In this document: piece by piece, positions 1-9,127 of the stretch
How the letters are laid out: every line of letters begins with the position of its first letter
Numbering within the stretch: the first letter of the stretch is position 1
Source: Paraburkholderia monticola
Lineage (GTDB): Bacteria > Pseudomonadota > Gammaproteobacteria > Burkholderiales > Burkholderiaceae
Assembly (NCBI RefSeq): GCF_001580545.1
Contig: NZ_LRBG01000038.1
Span: forward strand, 186,001 to 250,000
Length of the DNA stretch: 64,000 nucleotides
Direction of reading: 5' to 3'
Notes under the pieces: model-generated
Seen by the model: only the letters and a program-made list of their open reading frames with translations
What the model was told of the DNA's origin: nothing
Database searches by the model: none
Translations under genes and position numbers: made by a program

Positions 1-876
1 GCGCAGGCGCACGGCTACGAGATCGATGCCCGCCAGGAATTGCTGGGGCTCGGAGCCGCCAATCTGGCCGCGGGATTGTTCCAGGCCTTCCCGGTCGCGG
101 GCGGGCTGTCGCAATCGTCGGTGAATGACAAGGCCGGCGCGAAGAGCGCGCTGGCGCTGGTCTTCGCGTCGCTCGCGATCGGCTTCTGCCTGATGTTCCT
201 CACCGGGCTGCTCGCGAATCTGCCCAACGTCGTGCTGGCGGCGATCGTGCTCGTGGCCGTGAAGGGCCTCGTCGATGTCGGCGAATTGCGGCATCTGTGG
301 CGCGTGAGCCGCTTCGAATTCGCGATCTCGATGGTGGCGTTCGCGGCCGTGCTGTTGTTGGGCATCCTGAACGGCGTCATCGTCGCGGTGCTGGTGTCGA
401 TGCTCCTGATCATCCGCCGCGCCGCGCATCCGCATGTCGCGATGCTGGGACGGATTCCCGGCACGCGCTATTTCTCGGATCTCGAACGTCATGCCGAAAA
501 CGAGACGATTGCGCATGTGCTCGCGGTACGCGTCGAAGCGTCGCTGCTGTACTTCAACATCGAGCATGTGCGCGAGACGATCTGGCGGCGGATCCACGCG
601 GCGCCCGAGCCGGTGCGACTGGTGATCTGCGATCTGTCGGCCTCGCCGTTCGTCGATCTGGCGGGCGCGCGCATGCTCAAAGCGCTGCATGTCGCGCTTC
701 AGTCCTCCAACGCCGCGCTGAAGATCGTCGGCGCGCATGCCGACGTGCGCGACTTGCTGCGTGCCGAGGGGCTCGAAGAGGGTGTCGGCCACATCGGCCG
801 GCGCGTGACGGTGGCGGACTTCGTCGACGCGTTCCAGCGAAATGGCGATGTCGCGGACGGCGTGGACCGCGGTTGA
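1..876 (+). CDS. SulP family anion transporter with STAS domain (C-terminal part)
   Basis: The reading frame is open from base 1, so the N-terminus and most transmembrane helices lie outside the window. What remains is the last SulP membrane segments (hydrophobic stretches at about residues 54-80 and 105-140 of the visible part) followed by a cytoplasmic STAS domain (about residues 165-280). The motif FPVAGGLSQSSVN and the STAS motif DLSASPFVDLAGARML are typical. SulP proteins move sulfate, bicarbonate or dicarboxylates by proton or sodium symport. The substrate cannot be read from this fragment. Bicarbonate would fit the nearby Calvin cycle genes, but that is only context. Confidence 0.85.
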   Translation, partial: AQAHGYEIDARQELLGLGAANLAAGLFQAFPVAGGLSQSSVNDKAGAKSALALVFASLAIGFCLMFLTGLLANLPNVVLAAIVLVAVKGLVDVGELRHLWRVSRFEFAISMVAFAAVLLLGILNGVIVAVLVSMLLIIRRAAHPHVAMLGRIPGTRYFSDLERHAENETIAHVLAVRVEASLLYFNIEHVRETIWRRIHAAPEPVRLVICDLSASPFVDLAGARMLKALHVALQSSNAALKIVGAHADVRDLLRAEGLEEGVGHIGRRVTVADFVDAFQRNGDVADGVDRG

Positions 877-965
877 TATCGAGGATCGAGCGCCGCGCGC
901 GAACTGTTTGCCCTGTTGATGCATAATTTGCCCAGCGTTTCGCGGCTCATGCACAAGGCAAACAC

Positions 966-1838
966 ATGGAACACTCCTACGCTAACGACGACACCGGCAA
1001 TCTGATCCTGCTCGAACACGTCAACCTGAAGATCCCCAACCAGATTCTCGCCACCGCCTTCTACGTCACCGGCCTTGGGCTCACGCGCGATCCTTTCGTG
1101 ATGACCGGTGTCGAGAATATGTGGATCAACATCGGTCGATCGCAGATTCACTTGCCGCACGGGGCAGCGCAACGTTTGCGCGGCAGCGTCGGTCTCGTGG
1201 TGGGCGAGCTCGAAGCGCTCGCGACGCGTCTGCGTTCGGTCGAACCTCTGCTCGCCGGCACGGAGTTCGGTTGGAAGGAGCGCGGCGGCAGCATCGAAGT
1301 GACCTGCCCGTGGGGCAACCGCTACGAGTGTCTCGATCCCGCCGGTCGATCCGCGTCGGCACCCTGGTCGAACATCGATCTGGGCATCGCGTTCGTGAAG
1401 ATGGATGTGCCGGTCGGCAGCGCGTTGCCGATCGCGCGTTTTTACCGCGATATGTTCAACGCGCCCGTCGACATCGAAGAGCAACGGGGATTGCACCGCG
1501 CCGTGATCGAGGTCGGCACGCATCAGCAACTGCTATACGCGGAAACGACCGAGCCCATTCCTGAATACGACGGCCACCACATCGCCATTTACACCGCCGC
1601 ATTTTCGGGGCCGTACGAGCGCCTTGACGCAAAAGGCCTCGTGTATGGAGAAGAGCCGCACCAATACCGGTTTGCCGACCTCGTCGATCTGTCGTCCGGA
1701 GAGCGTTGCTTCAGGCTCGAGCACGAAGTGCGGAGCCTGCATCATCCGCTGTACGCGCGACCGCTCGTGAACCGGAATCCGGAACAGACCAACCGCAACT
1801 ATCTGAAGGGTGCCGATTCGCGCGGCGGCCGGTTCTGA
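966..1838 (+). CDS. VOC (glyoxalase/dioxygenase fold) family protein
   Basis: A 290-residue protein beginning MEHSYANDDTGN. It has two betaalphabetabetabeta-like halves: the N-terminal one starts LLEHVNLKIPNQILATAFYVTGLGL, the second near residue 137 (IDLGIAFVKMDV). This is the vicinal-oxygen-chelate fold of glyoxalases and extradiol dioxygenases. No complete metal triad can be assigned by eye, so the reaction is unknown. The next gene starts about 80 bases downstream on the same strand and encodes an amidohydrolase, so the two may act in one small catabolic unit. No link to the C1 genes is visible. Confidence 0.7.
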   Translation: MEHSYANDDTGNLILLEHVNLKIPNQILATAFYVTGLGLTRDPFVMTGVENMWINIGRSQIHLPHGAAQRLRGSVGLVVGELEALATRLRSVEPLLAGTEFGWKERGGSIEVTCPWGNRYECLDPAGRSASAPWSNIDLGIAFVKMDVPVGSALPIARFYRDMFNAPVDIEEQRGLHRAVIEVGTHQQLLYAETTEPIPEYDGHHIAIYTAAFSGPYERLDAKGLVYGEEPHQYRFADLVDLSSGERCFRLEHEVRSLHHPLYARPLVNRNPEQTNRNYLKGADSRGGRF

Positions 1839-1919
1839 TCAGCGCCATGCGCGCGGCGCGTCGTCGAGCGCGCGGCTCGCGAGACCCCCGCGACGCCTGC
1901 CTTCTGAGTGGAAAAACCC

Positions 1920-2777
1920 ATGAGCGTATTCGACGTAGACAAGATCGACTGCCATTGCCACGTGTTCGATCCGATCCGCTTTCCGTATCGCGACGACACC
2001 GCCTACCGGCCGGCGCAGCAGGAGGTCGGCACCGCCGCGCAGTTCGTGCGCGTGATGGATGCGTATGGCGTGCGCCACGCGCTGCTCGTCGGCCCGACGA
2101 GCGGCTATCGCACCGACAACCGCTGCCTGATCGACGCGCTCGAAACGTACCCAGCGCGTTTTCGCGGCATTGCGGTGGTCGATAACGACATCGGCCGCGG
2201 CGAGTTGGCCGCGTTGCGGCGGGCCGGGGTGGTGGGCGTCGCGTTCAATCCGGCGATGGAGGGCATCGAACTCACGCGCGAAGCGGGCGCGTTGTTCGGC
2301 ATGCTGGCCGACCTCGGCATGCTCGCGCAGATCCAGGTCGCGGGCGACCAGATGACGGTGCTCGGCCCATGGCTCGCACGGCAGCCGGCCGCGATCGTCG
2401 TCGATCACTGCGGTCGCCCGAACCTCGCGGACGGCGTCGCGCAAGCCGGCTTCGATGCGTTGCTGCGGCTCGCGGATAGCGGGCGAGCCAGCGTGAAGCT
2501 GTCGGGCTGGCAGAAGTATTCGCGCGCGCCGCATCCGTACGAGGACACCTGGCCGTACGCGCAGGCGCTATTGCGCGCGTTCGGGCCCGAGCACTGCGTA
2601 TGGGGTTCCGACTGGCCGTTTCTGCGCGCGCCGGAGCGGCTCGACTACGGTCCGCTGCTGACGATGTTCGAGACGATCGTGCCCGACGCGAAACTACGGC
2701 GGCAGATCCAGTGGGACACGCCGCGCCGCTTGTTCGGTTTCGACGCGACGCGCGGCGGCGAACATGGGTCGCAGTAG
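1920..2777 (+). CDS. Amidohydrolase-2 family hydrolase (2-pyrone-4,6-dicarboxylate hydrolase-like)
   Basis: A TIM-barrel metallohydrolase of 285 residues. The N-terminal metal motif is H12-x-H14 (DCHCHVFD); a central VDHCGRPN and the C-terminal WGSDWPF complete the pattern of the amidohydrolase-2 family, which includes LigI lactonase and dehydratases/decarboxylases of aromatic acid breakdown. The ATG at 1920 is preferred over an in-frame GTG at 1908 because the family usually begins just before the HxH strand and a purine-rich GAGTGG lies upstream of the ATG. It probably forms a unit with the VOC gene. The substrate is not deducible. Confidence 0.75.
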   Translation: MSVFDVDKIDCHCHVFDPIRFPYRDDTAYRPAQQEVGTAAQFVRVMDAYGVRHALLVGPTSGYRTDNRCLIDALETYPARFRGIAVVDNDIGRGELAALRRAGVVGVAFNPAMEGIELTREAGALFGMLADLGMLAQIQVAGDQMTVLGPWLARQPAAIVVDHCGRPNLADGVAQAGFDALLRLADSGRASVKLSGWQKYSRAPHPYEDTWPYAQALLRAFGPEHCVWGSDWPFLRAPERLDYGPLLTMFETIVPDAKLRRQIQWDTPRRLFGFDATRGGEHGSQ

Positions 2778-3184
2778 CCGCATGAGCGGGATGTGTCGAC
2801 GGGCTTGCTGCTCGACCGGAGTGGGGCGAGAAAGACCTATTTTCTGGCGCAGATGAGCGATGCGCCGATGGGATCGAGCGTCGCCGATCGAATGACGGCC
2901 ATCGCGCACGTTCATCGCTTCCCACTCCTTAACGATTTACTCTAGAAAATCCACATCACATCGGCTACCCTTAATCGAGCCGGTTTTCCGCGGACCCGTG
3001 CAGTACTTCCCCCCACTCTGCGAAGCCGACCCGTCCTGACAAAGCTGACAACGATTCGAAGCCGTACGCTGTTGCCGTCTGCGAGGGTTGCGCCATCGTG
3101 CTGTTTCACGCTGTCGTCCGCGTGGATCAATGTCGCACTCCTGCGCTGCAATTCATAGGAACAATAAAAAGCAAGGAGACGCTC
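2778..3184 (+). promoter_or_regulatory. Non-coding leader region of the PQQ dehydrogenase operon
   Basis: About 400 bases with no convincing coding frame. A strong ribosome site AAGGAG (3173-3178) lies 6 bases before the ATG at 3185 and fixes that start. A direct repeat CTGACAA occurs at 3036 and 3045. Neither the GG-N10-GC element nor the GGGA-N5-TCCC palindrome described elsewhere in this window was found here, so this dehydrogenase seems to be controlled differently from xoxF. I could not place a -35/-10 pair with confidence. Confidence 0.4.
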
Positions 3185-4918
3185 ATGCCATTCAACCGTA
3201 TTCAGGGAATTCTCGGCCTGCCACTGCTCGCCATTGCCTGCGGCTTGCCGTTGGCGCATGCCGCCGACGAAGTGCAGAACAGCTCGACCACCACCGCCGC
3301 GCCGGTGCCCTCGACGCTACAACCCGTGAGCCAGGAGCAGCTCGATCGCGCCGGCGGCACGACGACGGGCTGGCTGCATCCGAACGGGTCGTACGCGCAG
3401 ACGCGCTATTACCCCGGCTCGCAGATCAACAAGACGAACGTCGCTAAGCTCCGACCGGTGTTCATCTTTCAGACAGCCGTCAGCGAGTCGATGGAAACCG
3501 CGCCGATCGTGAAGGACGGCGTGATGTTCCTGACCACGTCGTTCAATCACGTGTACGCGATCGATGCGACGACGGGCAAGGAGTACTGGCATTACAAGCA
3601 CAAGATGGGTCCCGTCACGACGTTCTGTTGCGGGCCCAACAATCGCGGCGTCGCGATTTCGGGTGACCGGCTCTATATGGGTACGCTCGACTCCAAGCTC
3701 GTCGCGCTCGACGCCAAGACCGGCAACGTGCTGTGGCAAAGCCAGATCGCCAACCCCGACGAAGGCTACTCGGAAACGATGGCGCCGACGGTCGTCGACG
3801 GCAAGGTGCTGATCGGCACGAACGGCGGCGAGTACGGTATTCGCGGCTTCGTGAAGGCATTCGACGCGAATTCCGGCCAGTTGCTGTGGACCTTCTACAC
3901 GATTCCGGATTCCGGCCAGGAAGGCGTGTGGGCCACCAAGGACGCCACCGGCCGCGACGAGAAACGCGACATCGCCGCGGAGAAGAAGCAGCTGGCCGAC
4001 AAGGGCGGCGACTTTTACAAGACGCTCGGCGGCGGCGTCTGGATGACCCCGGCGGTCGACCGGGAGACGCACACGGTGTTCTTCGTGGTCGGCAATCCGT
4101 CACCGGACCTGTATGGCTCGATCCGGCCGGGAGACAACCTGTATACCGATTCGCTCGTCGCGATCGATCTCGACACCGGCAAGTACAAGTGGCACTACCA
4201 GTACGTGCCGCACGACGTCTGGGACCTCGACGCGGTGAGCCCGCCGATCCTGATCAACGTGCGCGACAACGACGGCAAGATGATTCCCGGCATCGTGCAT
4301 GCGGGCAAGACCGGTCACGTGTACGTGCATGATCGCGCGACCGGACGTTTGATCCGCTTCTCGCAAGCGATGATTCCGCAGGAGAACATGTGGACCTTGC
4401 CGACCGCGGCCGGCGCGCGCATGTTGCCGGGCGCGAACGGCGGCGTCGAGTGGTCGCCGATCGCGTTCGATCCGCAAACGCGGCTCGTCTACGCGGCCAA
4501 CCTGCATCAGCCGATGACGTATCAGGTCGAGGACGCCGCCTATCCCGGCGGCAGCAAGCTGTGGCTCGGGGGCGCGTTCAAGACGATCCCGTCCGAGCAG
4601 CAATGGGGCAAGCTGTCGGCCGTGAACGTCGACACCGGCAAGGTCGCGTGGGACTACAAGACCGATCAGCCGCTGATCGGCGGCGTGCTCGCGACGGCGG
4701 GCGGTCTCGTGTTCAACGGCGAAGGCAACGGCCTGTTCCGCGCGTTCGATGCCGCCACCGGCAAGAAGCTGTGGGAGTTCCAGTGCGGCGCGGGCGTCAA
4801 CGCACCGGCCGTGTCCTACACCGTGAACGGCAAGCAATACGTCGCGGTCGCGGCAGGCGGCAATACGCAGCTCGACTTCAAGCGTGGCAATAGCGTCGTC
4901 GTGTTCGCGGTGCCATGA
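3185..4918 (+). CDS. PQQ-dependent alcohol dehydrogenase, methanol/ethanol family
   Basis: A 577-residue periplasmic quinoprotein with a signal peptide ending near AHA-AD (residue 27). It oxidises primary alcohols, with PQQ passing electrons to cytochrome c. Expected features of the eight-bladed propeller are present: vicinal Cys148-Cys149 (TTFCCGPNN), metal ligands Glu216 (NGGEYGIRG) and Asn304 (VVGNPSPD), catalytic Asp347 and an extra acidic residue Asp349 in HDVWDLDAV. The Asp at +2 is the signature of lanthanide-using enzymes (XoxF, PedH). It is only distantly like the XoxF at 54800 and shares no WDYDGVNE motif, so it is a separate clade. Its stop overlaps the start of the cytochrome c gene (ATGA), which indicates the electron acceptor. 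Confidence 0.88.
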   Translation: MPFNRIQGILGLPLLAIACGLPLAHAADEVQNSSTTTAAPVPSTLQPVSQEQLDRAGGTTTGWLHPNGSYAQTRYYPGSQINKTNVAKLRPVFIFQTAVSESMETAPIVKDGVMFLTTSFNHVYAIDATTGKEYWHYKHKMGPVTTFCCGPNNRGVAISGDRLYMGTLDSKLVALDAKTGNVLWQSQIANPDEGYSETMAPTVVDGKVLIGTNGGEYGIRGFVKAFDANSGQLLWTFYTIPDSGQEGVWATKDATGRDEKRDIAAEKKQLADKGGDFYKTLGGGVWMTPAVDRETHTVFFVVGNPSPDLYGSIRPGDNLYTDSLVAIDLDTGKYKWHYQYVPHDVWDLDAVSPPILINVRDNDGKMIPGIVHAGKTGHVYVHDRATGRLIRFSQAMIPQENMWTLPTAAGARMLPGANGGVEWSPIAFDPQTRLVYAANLHQPMTYQVEDAAYPGGSKLWLGGAFKTIPSEQQWGKLSAVNVDTGKVAWDYKTDQPLIGGVLATAGGLVFNGEGNGLFRAFDAATGKKLWEFQCGAGVNAPAVSYTVNGKQYVAVAAGGNTQLDFKRGNSVVVFAVP

Positions 4919-5535
4919 GGGGGCCGGCGCTGCGGGGAGCGCCGGGGGTGGCGCGCGCTGCATGGGCGGCGCTGCTGTGCGGCGGTTTGATCGCCGCATG
5001 GCTGCCGTCGGGCGCGCGCGCCGATGCCGAGGCCGGCAAGGCGAAAGCGCAGGTGTGTGTGGCCTGTCATGGGCCGATGGGCAATTCGACCAGTCCGGAC
5101 TATCCGATTCTGGCCGGGCAAACCGCGCGCTACCTCTACCTGGAACTGAAGGACTTCAAGCAGGGACGGCGCAGCGATCCGCGCATGTCGCCGATGGCGG
5201 CGAACCTTTCGACCGAGGACATGCAGGATCTCGCCGACTACTTCGCCGCGCAGAAGCTCGTGCCGGTGCCGTTCAACGCGGATGGCGCGAGCATCGAAGC
5301 AGGCCGCAAGAAGGCCGCCGAGGTGCTGTGCACGATGTGCCACCTGGGCGGCTTTTCCGGGCAGAACGAGATTCCGCGCGTGGCCGGTCAGCAGTATCAG
5401 TACATCGTCAAGCAATTGCAGGACTTCCGCTCGCACACGCGCACCAACGACGCGGGCAACATGACCAGCGTGACGCGCAATCTGACTGACGACGACATTC
5501 ATCATCTGGCCGCCTATATCAACAATCTGCAGTAG
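4915..5535 (+). CDS. Di-heme cytochrome c (c4-like), partner of the PQQ dehydrogenase
   Basis: A 206-residue exported protein with an N-terminal signal segment (about residues 12-36, cut after ARA). It contains two CxxCH heme sites: CVACH at residues 48-52 and CTMCH near residue 140. Each half resembles a class I cytochrome c, as in cytochrome c4. The start overlaps the stop of the upstream dehydrogenase by four bases, so the two are translationally coupled. It most likely accepts electrons from that enzyme and passes them to a terminal oxidase. Single-heme XoxG-type cytochrome is encoded separately at 56783. Confidence 0.85.
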   Translation: MRGPALRGAPGVARAAWAALLCGGLIAAWLPSGARADAEAGKAKAQVCVACHGPMGNSTSPDYPILAGQTARYLYLELKDFKQGRRSDPRMSPMAANLSTEDMQDLADYFAAQKLVPVPFNADGASIEAGRKKAAEVLCTMCHLGGFSGQNEIPRVAGQQYQYIVKQLQDFRSHTRTNDAGNMTSVTRNLTDDDIHHLAAYINNLQ

Positions 5536-5550
5536 CACGGGGACGACACC

Positions 5551-6213
5551 ATGAGAGACAGGTTCATTCGGCCGCTTGCGGCCACCGTTCTGTTTGCCGC
5601 CGCATTCGGCGTCGGCGTGCCGGTGTTCGCGCAAGACCAGGGGGAGATCAACCGCCAACTGCTCGCGGCAGCGAAGGACGACGATCAGCAGTCGGTCGTC
5701 GCGGCGTTGCAGCGCGGCGCGTCGGTCGATGCGATGAACCGGATCGGCGACACCGCGCTCGTCACCGCGTGCAAGAAGGGCGATACGGCGATGGCGCGCA
5801 CGCTGATCGAGCGCGGCGCGAACGTGCAGCATGCGAATGCGCTGGGCGACACGCCGTTGATGGCCGCCGCCTACGGCGGCTTCGACGAGATCGTCGCGCT
5901 GCTGCTCGCGCATGGCGCCGATCCGCTCGCGACGGACCGCCTCGGCAAGACCGCGATGGAATACGCGGCGGGGCAGGGGCAAACGAAGGTCGTCGCTCAG
6001 TTGCTCGATGCCGGCATCGACGTGAACCGCGCCTACAAGAACGATCTGACCGCGCTGATGTGGGCGGCGGGATACGATCGCGCGGAGACTGCCCAGTTGT
6101 TGCTGGCGCGTGGCGCGAACCGGTCGTTGAAGGACAACCGGGGGATGACCGCGAAAGATATTGCGGTGCAGACGAAGTCGGAGCGGGTGGCGGGGTTGCT
6201 GTCGGCGAGCTAG
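5551..6213 (+). CDS. Secreted ankyrin-repeat protein
   Basis: A 220-residue protein with a signal peptide (cut near FAQ-DQ) followed by about five ankyrin repeats of roughly 33 residues (examples: NRIGDTALVTACKKGDT, NALGDTPLMAAAYGGF, NDLTALMWAAGYDRA). Ankyrin repeats bind other proteins and have no enzyme activity. It lies 15 bases after the cytochrome c gene and is probably the third gene of that operon, so a periplasmic scaffold or chaperone role for the dehydrogenase/cytochrome pair is a reasonable guess but not shown by sequence. Confidence 0.8.
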   Translation: MRDRFIRPLAATVLFAAAFGVGVPVFAQDQGEINRQLLAAAKDDDQQSVVAALQRGASVDAMNRIGDTALVTACKKGDTAMARTLIERGANVQHANALGDTPLMAAAYGGFDEIVALLLAHGADPLATDRLGKTAMEYAAGQGQTKVVAQLLDAGIDVNRAYKNDLTALMWAAGYDRAETAQLLLARGANRSLKDNRGMTAKDIAVQTKSERVAGLLSAS

Positions 6214-6235
6214 GCGTTCGACGCGGGTTCGAACG

Positions 6236-6955
6236 TCACTTCGCGCTCGCGTCGACGTTCTCGCTGGCGTCGGTGACCGGATGCGGCCGAGTCAGAAGTG
6301 ACGGCAACGCCTCGAACGAATCGATCAGCTCATCGCAGCGCAGCAAGTCAGTGCCGCTCGCGCAGCCATAGCCATAGCTCACGATAAAGACCGGCAGACC
6401 GGCCGCGCGCGCCGCCGCGATATCGACGGACGAATCGCCGACTAGCGCACAACGTTCAGGCTCGGCATCGAGCAACCGGCACGCGTGCCACAGCGGCTCG
6501 GGCGACGGCTTCATGCTCGCCAGAGTGTCGCCCGCGACCAGCACGTCCAGCCAGGCGGCGAGTCCCGTTTTCTGCAGTAACGCTGCCGCCAACGTTTTCG
6601 GCTTGTTGGTCACGCATGCGCAGCGGTAGCCGTGCTGTCGCAAGGCACGCAGTCCGGCCATCACGCCAGGATAGACCCGCCCAAACGCGGCATTGGTCAC
6701 CGCGTAGTGCCGCTCGAACACGGCATGCGCGTGCTCCAGCTCGACGCGCTCGTCGAGGCCCGCCGCGTTCAGCGAGCGTCGCACGAGTTCACGCACGCCG
6801 TTGCCGATGAAGCCGGTCACCAGGTCGAACGGCAGCGACGCGGCGCCGAAGTCCTTCAGCATCAGGTCGACCGCGGCGGCGATGTCGGGCGCGGTATCGA
6901 CCATCGTGCCGTCCAGGTCGATCAGGACTGCGTGGTACTCGCGAATCATTGCCAT
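6236..6955 (-). CDS. gph: Phosphoglycolate phosphatase (HAD family)
   Basis: A 239-residue HAD hydrolase with the nucleophile motif I-DLDGTMVDT (Asp13/Asp15), motif II VTNKP and motif IV GDSSVDIAAARAAG. This is the Gph/CbbZ pattern; the enzyme dephosphorylates 2-phosphoglycolate, the product of RuBisCO oxygenation, which suits the cbb operon in this window. Its start overlaps the end of the upstream HAD gene by 10 bases, so the pair is co-translated. An orthologous gph often sits beside trpE in relatives; here it pairs with cbbY instead, supporting a Calvin-cycle assignment. Confidence 0.85.
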   Translation of the reverse strand: MAMIREYHAVLIDLDGTMVDTAPDIAAAVDLMLKDFGAASLPFDLVTGFIGNGVRELVRRSLNAAGLDERVELEHAHAVFERHYAVTNAAFGRVYPGVMAGLRALRQHGYRCACVTNKPKTLAAALLQKTGLAAWLDVLVAGDTLASMKPSPEPLWHACRLLDAEPERCALVGDSSVDIAAARAAGLPVFIVSYGYGCASGTDLLRCDELIDSFEALPSLLTRPHPVTDASENVDASAK

Positions 6956-7767
6956 GACGCGCTCGCGTCCGGTCGATCCGCGTTCGACGCGCCGCGCGCA
7001 GCCGAGTCGGGACGGCGTGTGGCGTCTTCATGCCACTGGCGCAGCATCGCCAGATCCACCCAGCGATGCCATTCGCCGCGCACCATCTGAAGATTCGGCG
7101 CGTGCGGATCACCGAGATGAGGCAGCACGGCGAGCGCGCCATCGAAGTCCTCATGCGCGGTAAACGCGCTCGGCGTAACGACGACCGGCACGCGCGCGGC
7201 GCGCGCCGCCAGCAGGCCGTTGCGGGAGTCCTCGAAGGCGAGGCAGGCCGAGGGCTGCAATCCCAGCTGTTCGAGCACGTGTCGATAGACATCGGGGGCG
7301 GGCTTTTTCGCCGGCGTGGTGCTGGCGTCGCCGATCGCCGCGAAGCGATGGCGCCAGCTCGCGCCGAAATGCGCCTGCAACAGCGCGTCGAGATTGGCGG
7401 GCGTCGTGGTCGTCGCGATTGCCACGCGCAAGCCGGCCTCGTTCGCTTCGTCGATCAGACGCGCGATGCCAGGTCGCAGCGGCACGCCGCGCTCGCGCAC
7501 CCGCTCGGTGTAGTAGCGCGTCTTCAGCGCGTGCAGCGCGTCGACGGCCTCGCGTGCTCGCGGGCCCTCGGCTTCTTCGCGCTCGATCGTGCGCCAGTAA
7601 TGCAGCAGACGCTCCTTGCCGCCCGCCACTTTCAACAGACGCGCATAGAGCGCCTCGTCCCAGAACCAGTCGAGGCGCGCTTCGCCGAATGCGGCATTGA
7701 AGGCGTGCAGATGAGCGGTCTCGGTGTCGGCGAGCGTGCCGTCGACGTCGAAGATAAGGGCTTGCAT
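6946..7767 (-). CDS. cbbY: CbbY-type HAD phosphatase
   Basis: A 273-residue HAD-IA hydrolase starting MQALIFDVDGTLADTE (nucleophile Asp7, Asp9) with ATTTTPANLDALL as motif II and CLAFEDSRNGLLAARAA as the acidic motif. This matches CbbY, which removes the RuBisCO inhibitor xylulose-1,5-bisphosphate. The last 40 or so residues (after LPHLGDPHAP) extend beyond the usual domain and are rich in charged residues. It overlaps gph by 10 bases. Both detoxifying phosphatases are thus together but about 25 kb from rbcL. Confidence 0.82.
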   Translation of the reverse strand: MQALIFDVDGTLADTETAHLHAFNAAFGEARLDWFWDEALYARLLKVAGGKERLLHYWRTIEREEAEGPRAREAVDALHALKTRYYTERVRERGVPLRPGIARLIDEANEAGLRVAIATTTTPANLDALLQAHFGASWRHRFAAIGDASTTPAKKPAPDVYRHVLEQLGLQPSACLAFEDSRNGLLAARAARVPVVVTPSAFTAHEDFDGALAVLPHLGDPHAPNLQMVRGEWHRWVDLAMLRQWHEDATRRPDSAARGASNADRPDASASWQ

Positions 7768-7892
7768 CGTGCGGTCCTCGCGTGGATGGTGTGCCGTTCA
7801 GACACGCACCACGATAGCCGAGCCGTCCGCCGATTCAAATTCAGAGATTCTTTTGCCACCGATAAGCCGTGCTTTGGCTTCGCCGCGTCGCG

Positions 7893-8315
7893 TCATTTGC
7901 CGAGCCGCGGATCAGTCACGAAACCCATCTTCGTCAGCCCGCCGCGCTGCGCCGCCGACATCACGATCGCCACCCGCTCATACGGCACCTTGCGATCGGC
8001 GCGCAAATGCAGCTCCGGCTGCGGCGTCGCGAGCGCGGCCTGCGCGATGCGCGCGCGCAAGCCGTCGTCGGTCACGGGCTGGCCGTCCCACATGACCGTG
8101 CCGTCCGCCTGCACCGCGACGTCCACGTGCGCGGGCTTGACCGCTTCGGGCTGGCTGCTCGCGTGCGGCAGATCGATCCTGACCGCGTGCTGCAGCGCCG
8201 GAATGGTGACGAGAAAAATGATCAGCAGGACCAGCATCACGTCGACGAGCGGCGTCATGTTGATCTCGTTCATCAGGCTTTCATCGTCGCCGTCGGAGAA
8301 AGGGCTCATTGCCAT
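7893..8315 (-). CDS. exbD: ExbD/TolR family biopolymer transport protein
   Basis: A 140-residue protein with one membrane helix (about residues 21-42, PLVDVMLVLLIIFLVTI) carrying the essential proton-path Asp in MTPLVDVML, then a periplasmic domain. ExbD with ExbB turns proton flow into energy delivered through TonB to outer-membrane receptors. It overlaps exbB by 10 bases and is last in a tonB-exbB-exbD operon, facing the beta-propeller gene. Given the neighbours, the system probably drives the TonB-dependent receptor encoded at 12309-14672. Confidence 0.9.
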   Translation of the reverse strand: MAMSPFSDGDDESLMNEINMTPLVDVMLVLLIIFLVTIPALQHAVRIDLPHASSQPEAVKPAHVDVAVQADGTVMWDGQPVTDDGLRARIAQAALATPQPELHLRADRKVPYERVAIVMSAAQRGGLTKMGFVTDPRLGK

Positions 8316-9085
8316 TCGAGGTCTCCGTCACGGGTCGCGTTCGTTGCGCTCGTTGCATTGGTGCCGCGCGGCACCACGCGCATCTGCGGCCCGGCACTCG
8401 ACGGCAATTGCGCGCCGGTTACGAAGTACGCATGCAAGCCGTGCGCGAAACGCTTCAGGCGCGCGACGATCGAGCGGTTCGCGCGCGTCAGCCCGTTGTA
8501 GCCGAGCACGGCGGGAATCGCGACGAAAAGCCCGAATGCGGTCATGATCAGCGACTCGCCGACCGGCCCGGCGACGTGATCGATCGAGGTCTGCCCGGTC
8601 TCGCCGATCACGATCAGCGCATGGTAGATGCCCCACACCGTACCGAACAGCCCGACGAACGGCGCGGTGCTGCCGATCGACGCGAGGATCGCGAGGCCGC
8701 TTTGCAGTCGGGCGATCGTCTCGTCCATCGTGTCCTGCAGACGGCGGGTGATCCAGTCGGACACGTCGATCCGATCGTGCAGATGCTGCTGCGTCTGCCG
8801 ATGGTGCGTCGCCGCTTCATGGCCTGCCAGCGCGAGCGCGAGCAGCGGGTTGTCGTGCGCGCTCGATTCCGGGTGGCCGAGGGCGCGCAGGCCGTCGTCG
8901 AAGCGATCGGCGCTCCAGAAGCGCGCGTCGCTCTGGCTGGTCACGCGCCTGAGGCGCAGCAGTTGCCACAGCTTCACGATGATCACCGTCCACGACAGCA
9001 CCGACATGATCACGAGCACGCTCAGAATGCCGCGCGTGACGATATCACCCGAATCCCAGACGTTTGCGAGTCCGTAATGTTGCAT
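8306..9085 (-). CDS. exbB: ExbB/TolQ/MotA family proton channel protein
   Basis: A 259-residue inner-membrane protein with three expected helices (about residues 18-42, 138-160 and 178-205) and the diagnostic stretch STAPFVGLFGTVWGIYHAL. It is the proton channel of the TonB motor. A GAGGAAATCGCC ribosome site precedes the ATG. The C-terminal tail (RGTNATSATNATRDGDLEWQ) is low complexity. It sits 42 bases after tonB and overlaps exbD. Confidence 0.9.
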   Translation of the reverse strand: MQHYGLANVWDSGDIVTRGILSVLVIMSVLSWTVIIVKLWQLLRLRRVTSQSDARFWSADRFDDGLRALGHPESSAHDNPLLALALAGHEAATHHRQTQQHLHDRIDVSDWITRRLQDTMDETIARLQSGLAILASIGSTAPFVGLFGTVWGIYHALIVIGETGQTSIDHVAGPVGESLIMTAFGLFVAIPAVLGYNGLTRANRSIVARLKRFAHGLHAYFVTGAQLPSSAGPQMRVVPRGTNATSATNATRDGDLEWQ

Positions 9086-9127
9086 GGCGATTTCCTCGTT
9101 GATTGTCCTGGTCCTGTTGCGGTTGCG

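Noticed and set aside
7030..8547. A 505-codon plus-strand open frame across cbbY, exbD and exbB
   Set aside because: It is antisense to three clear genes, has no recognisable protein motif and reflects high-GC codon bias in the opposite strand.
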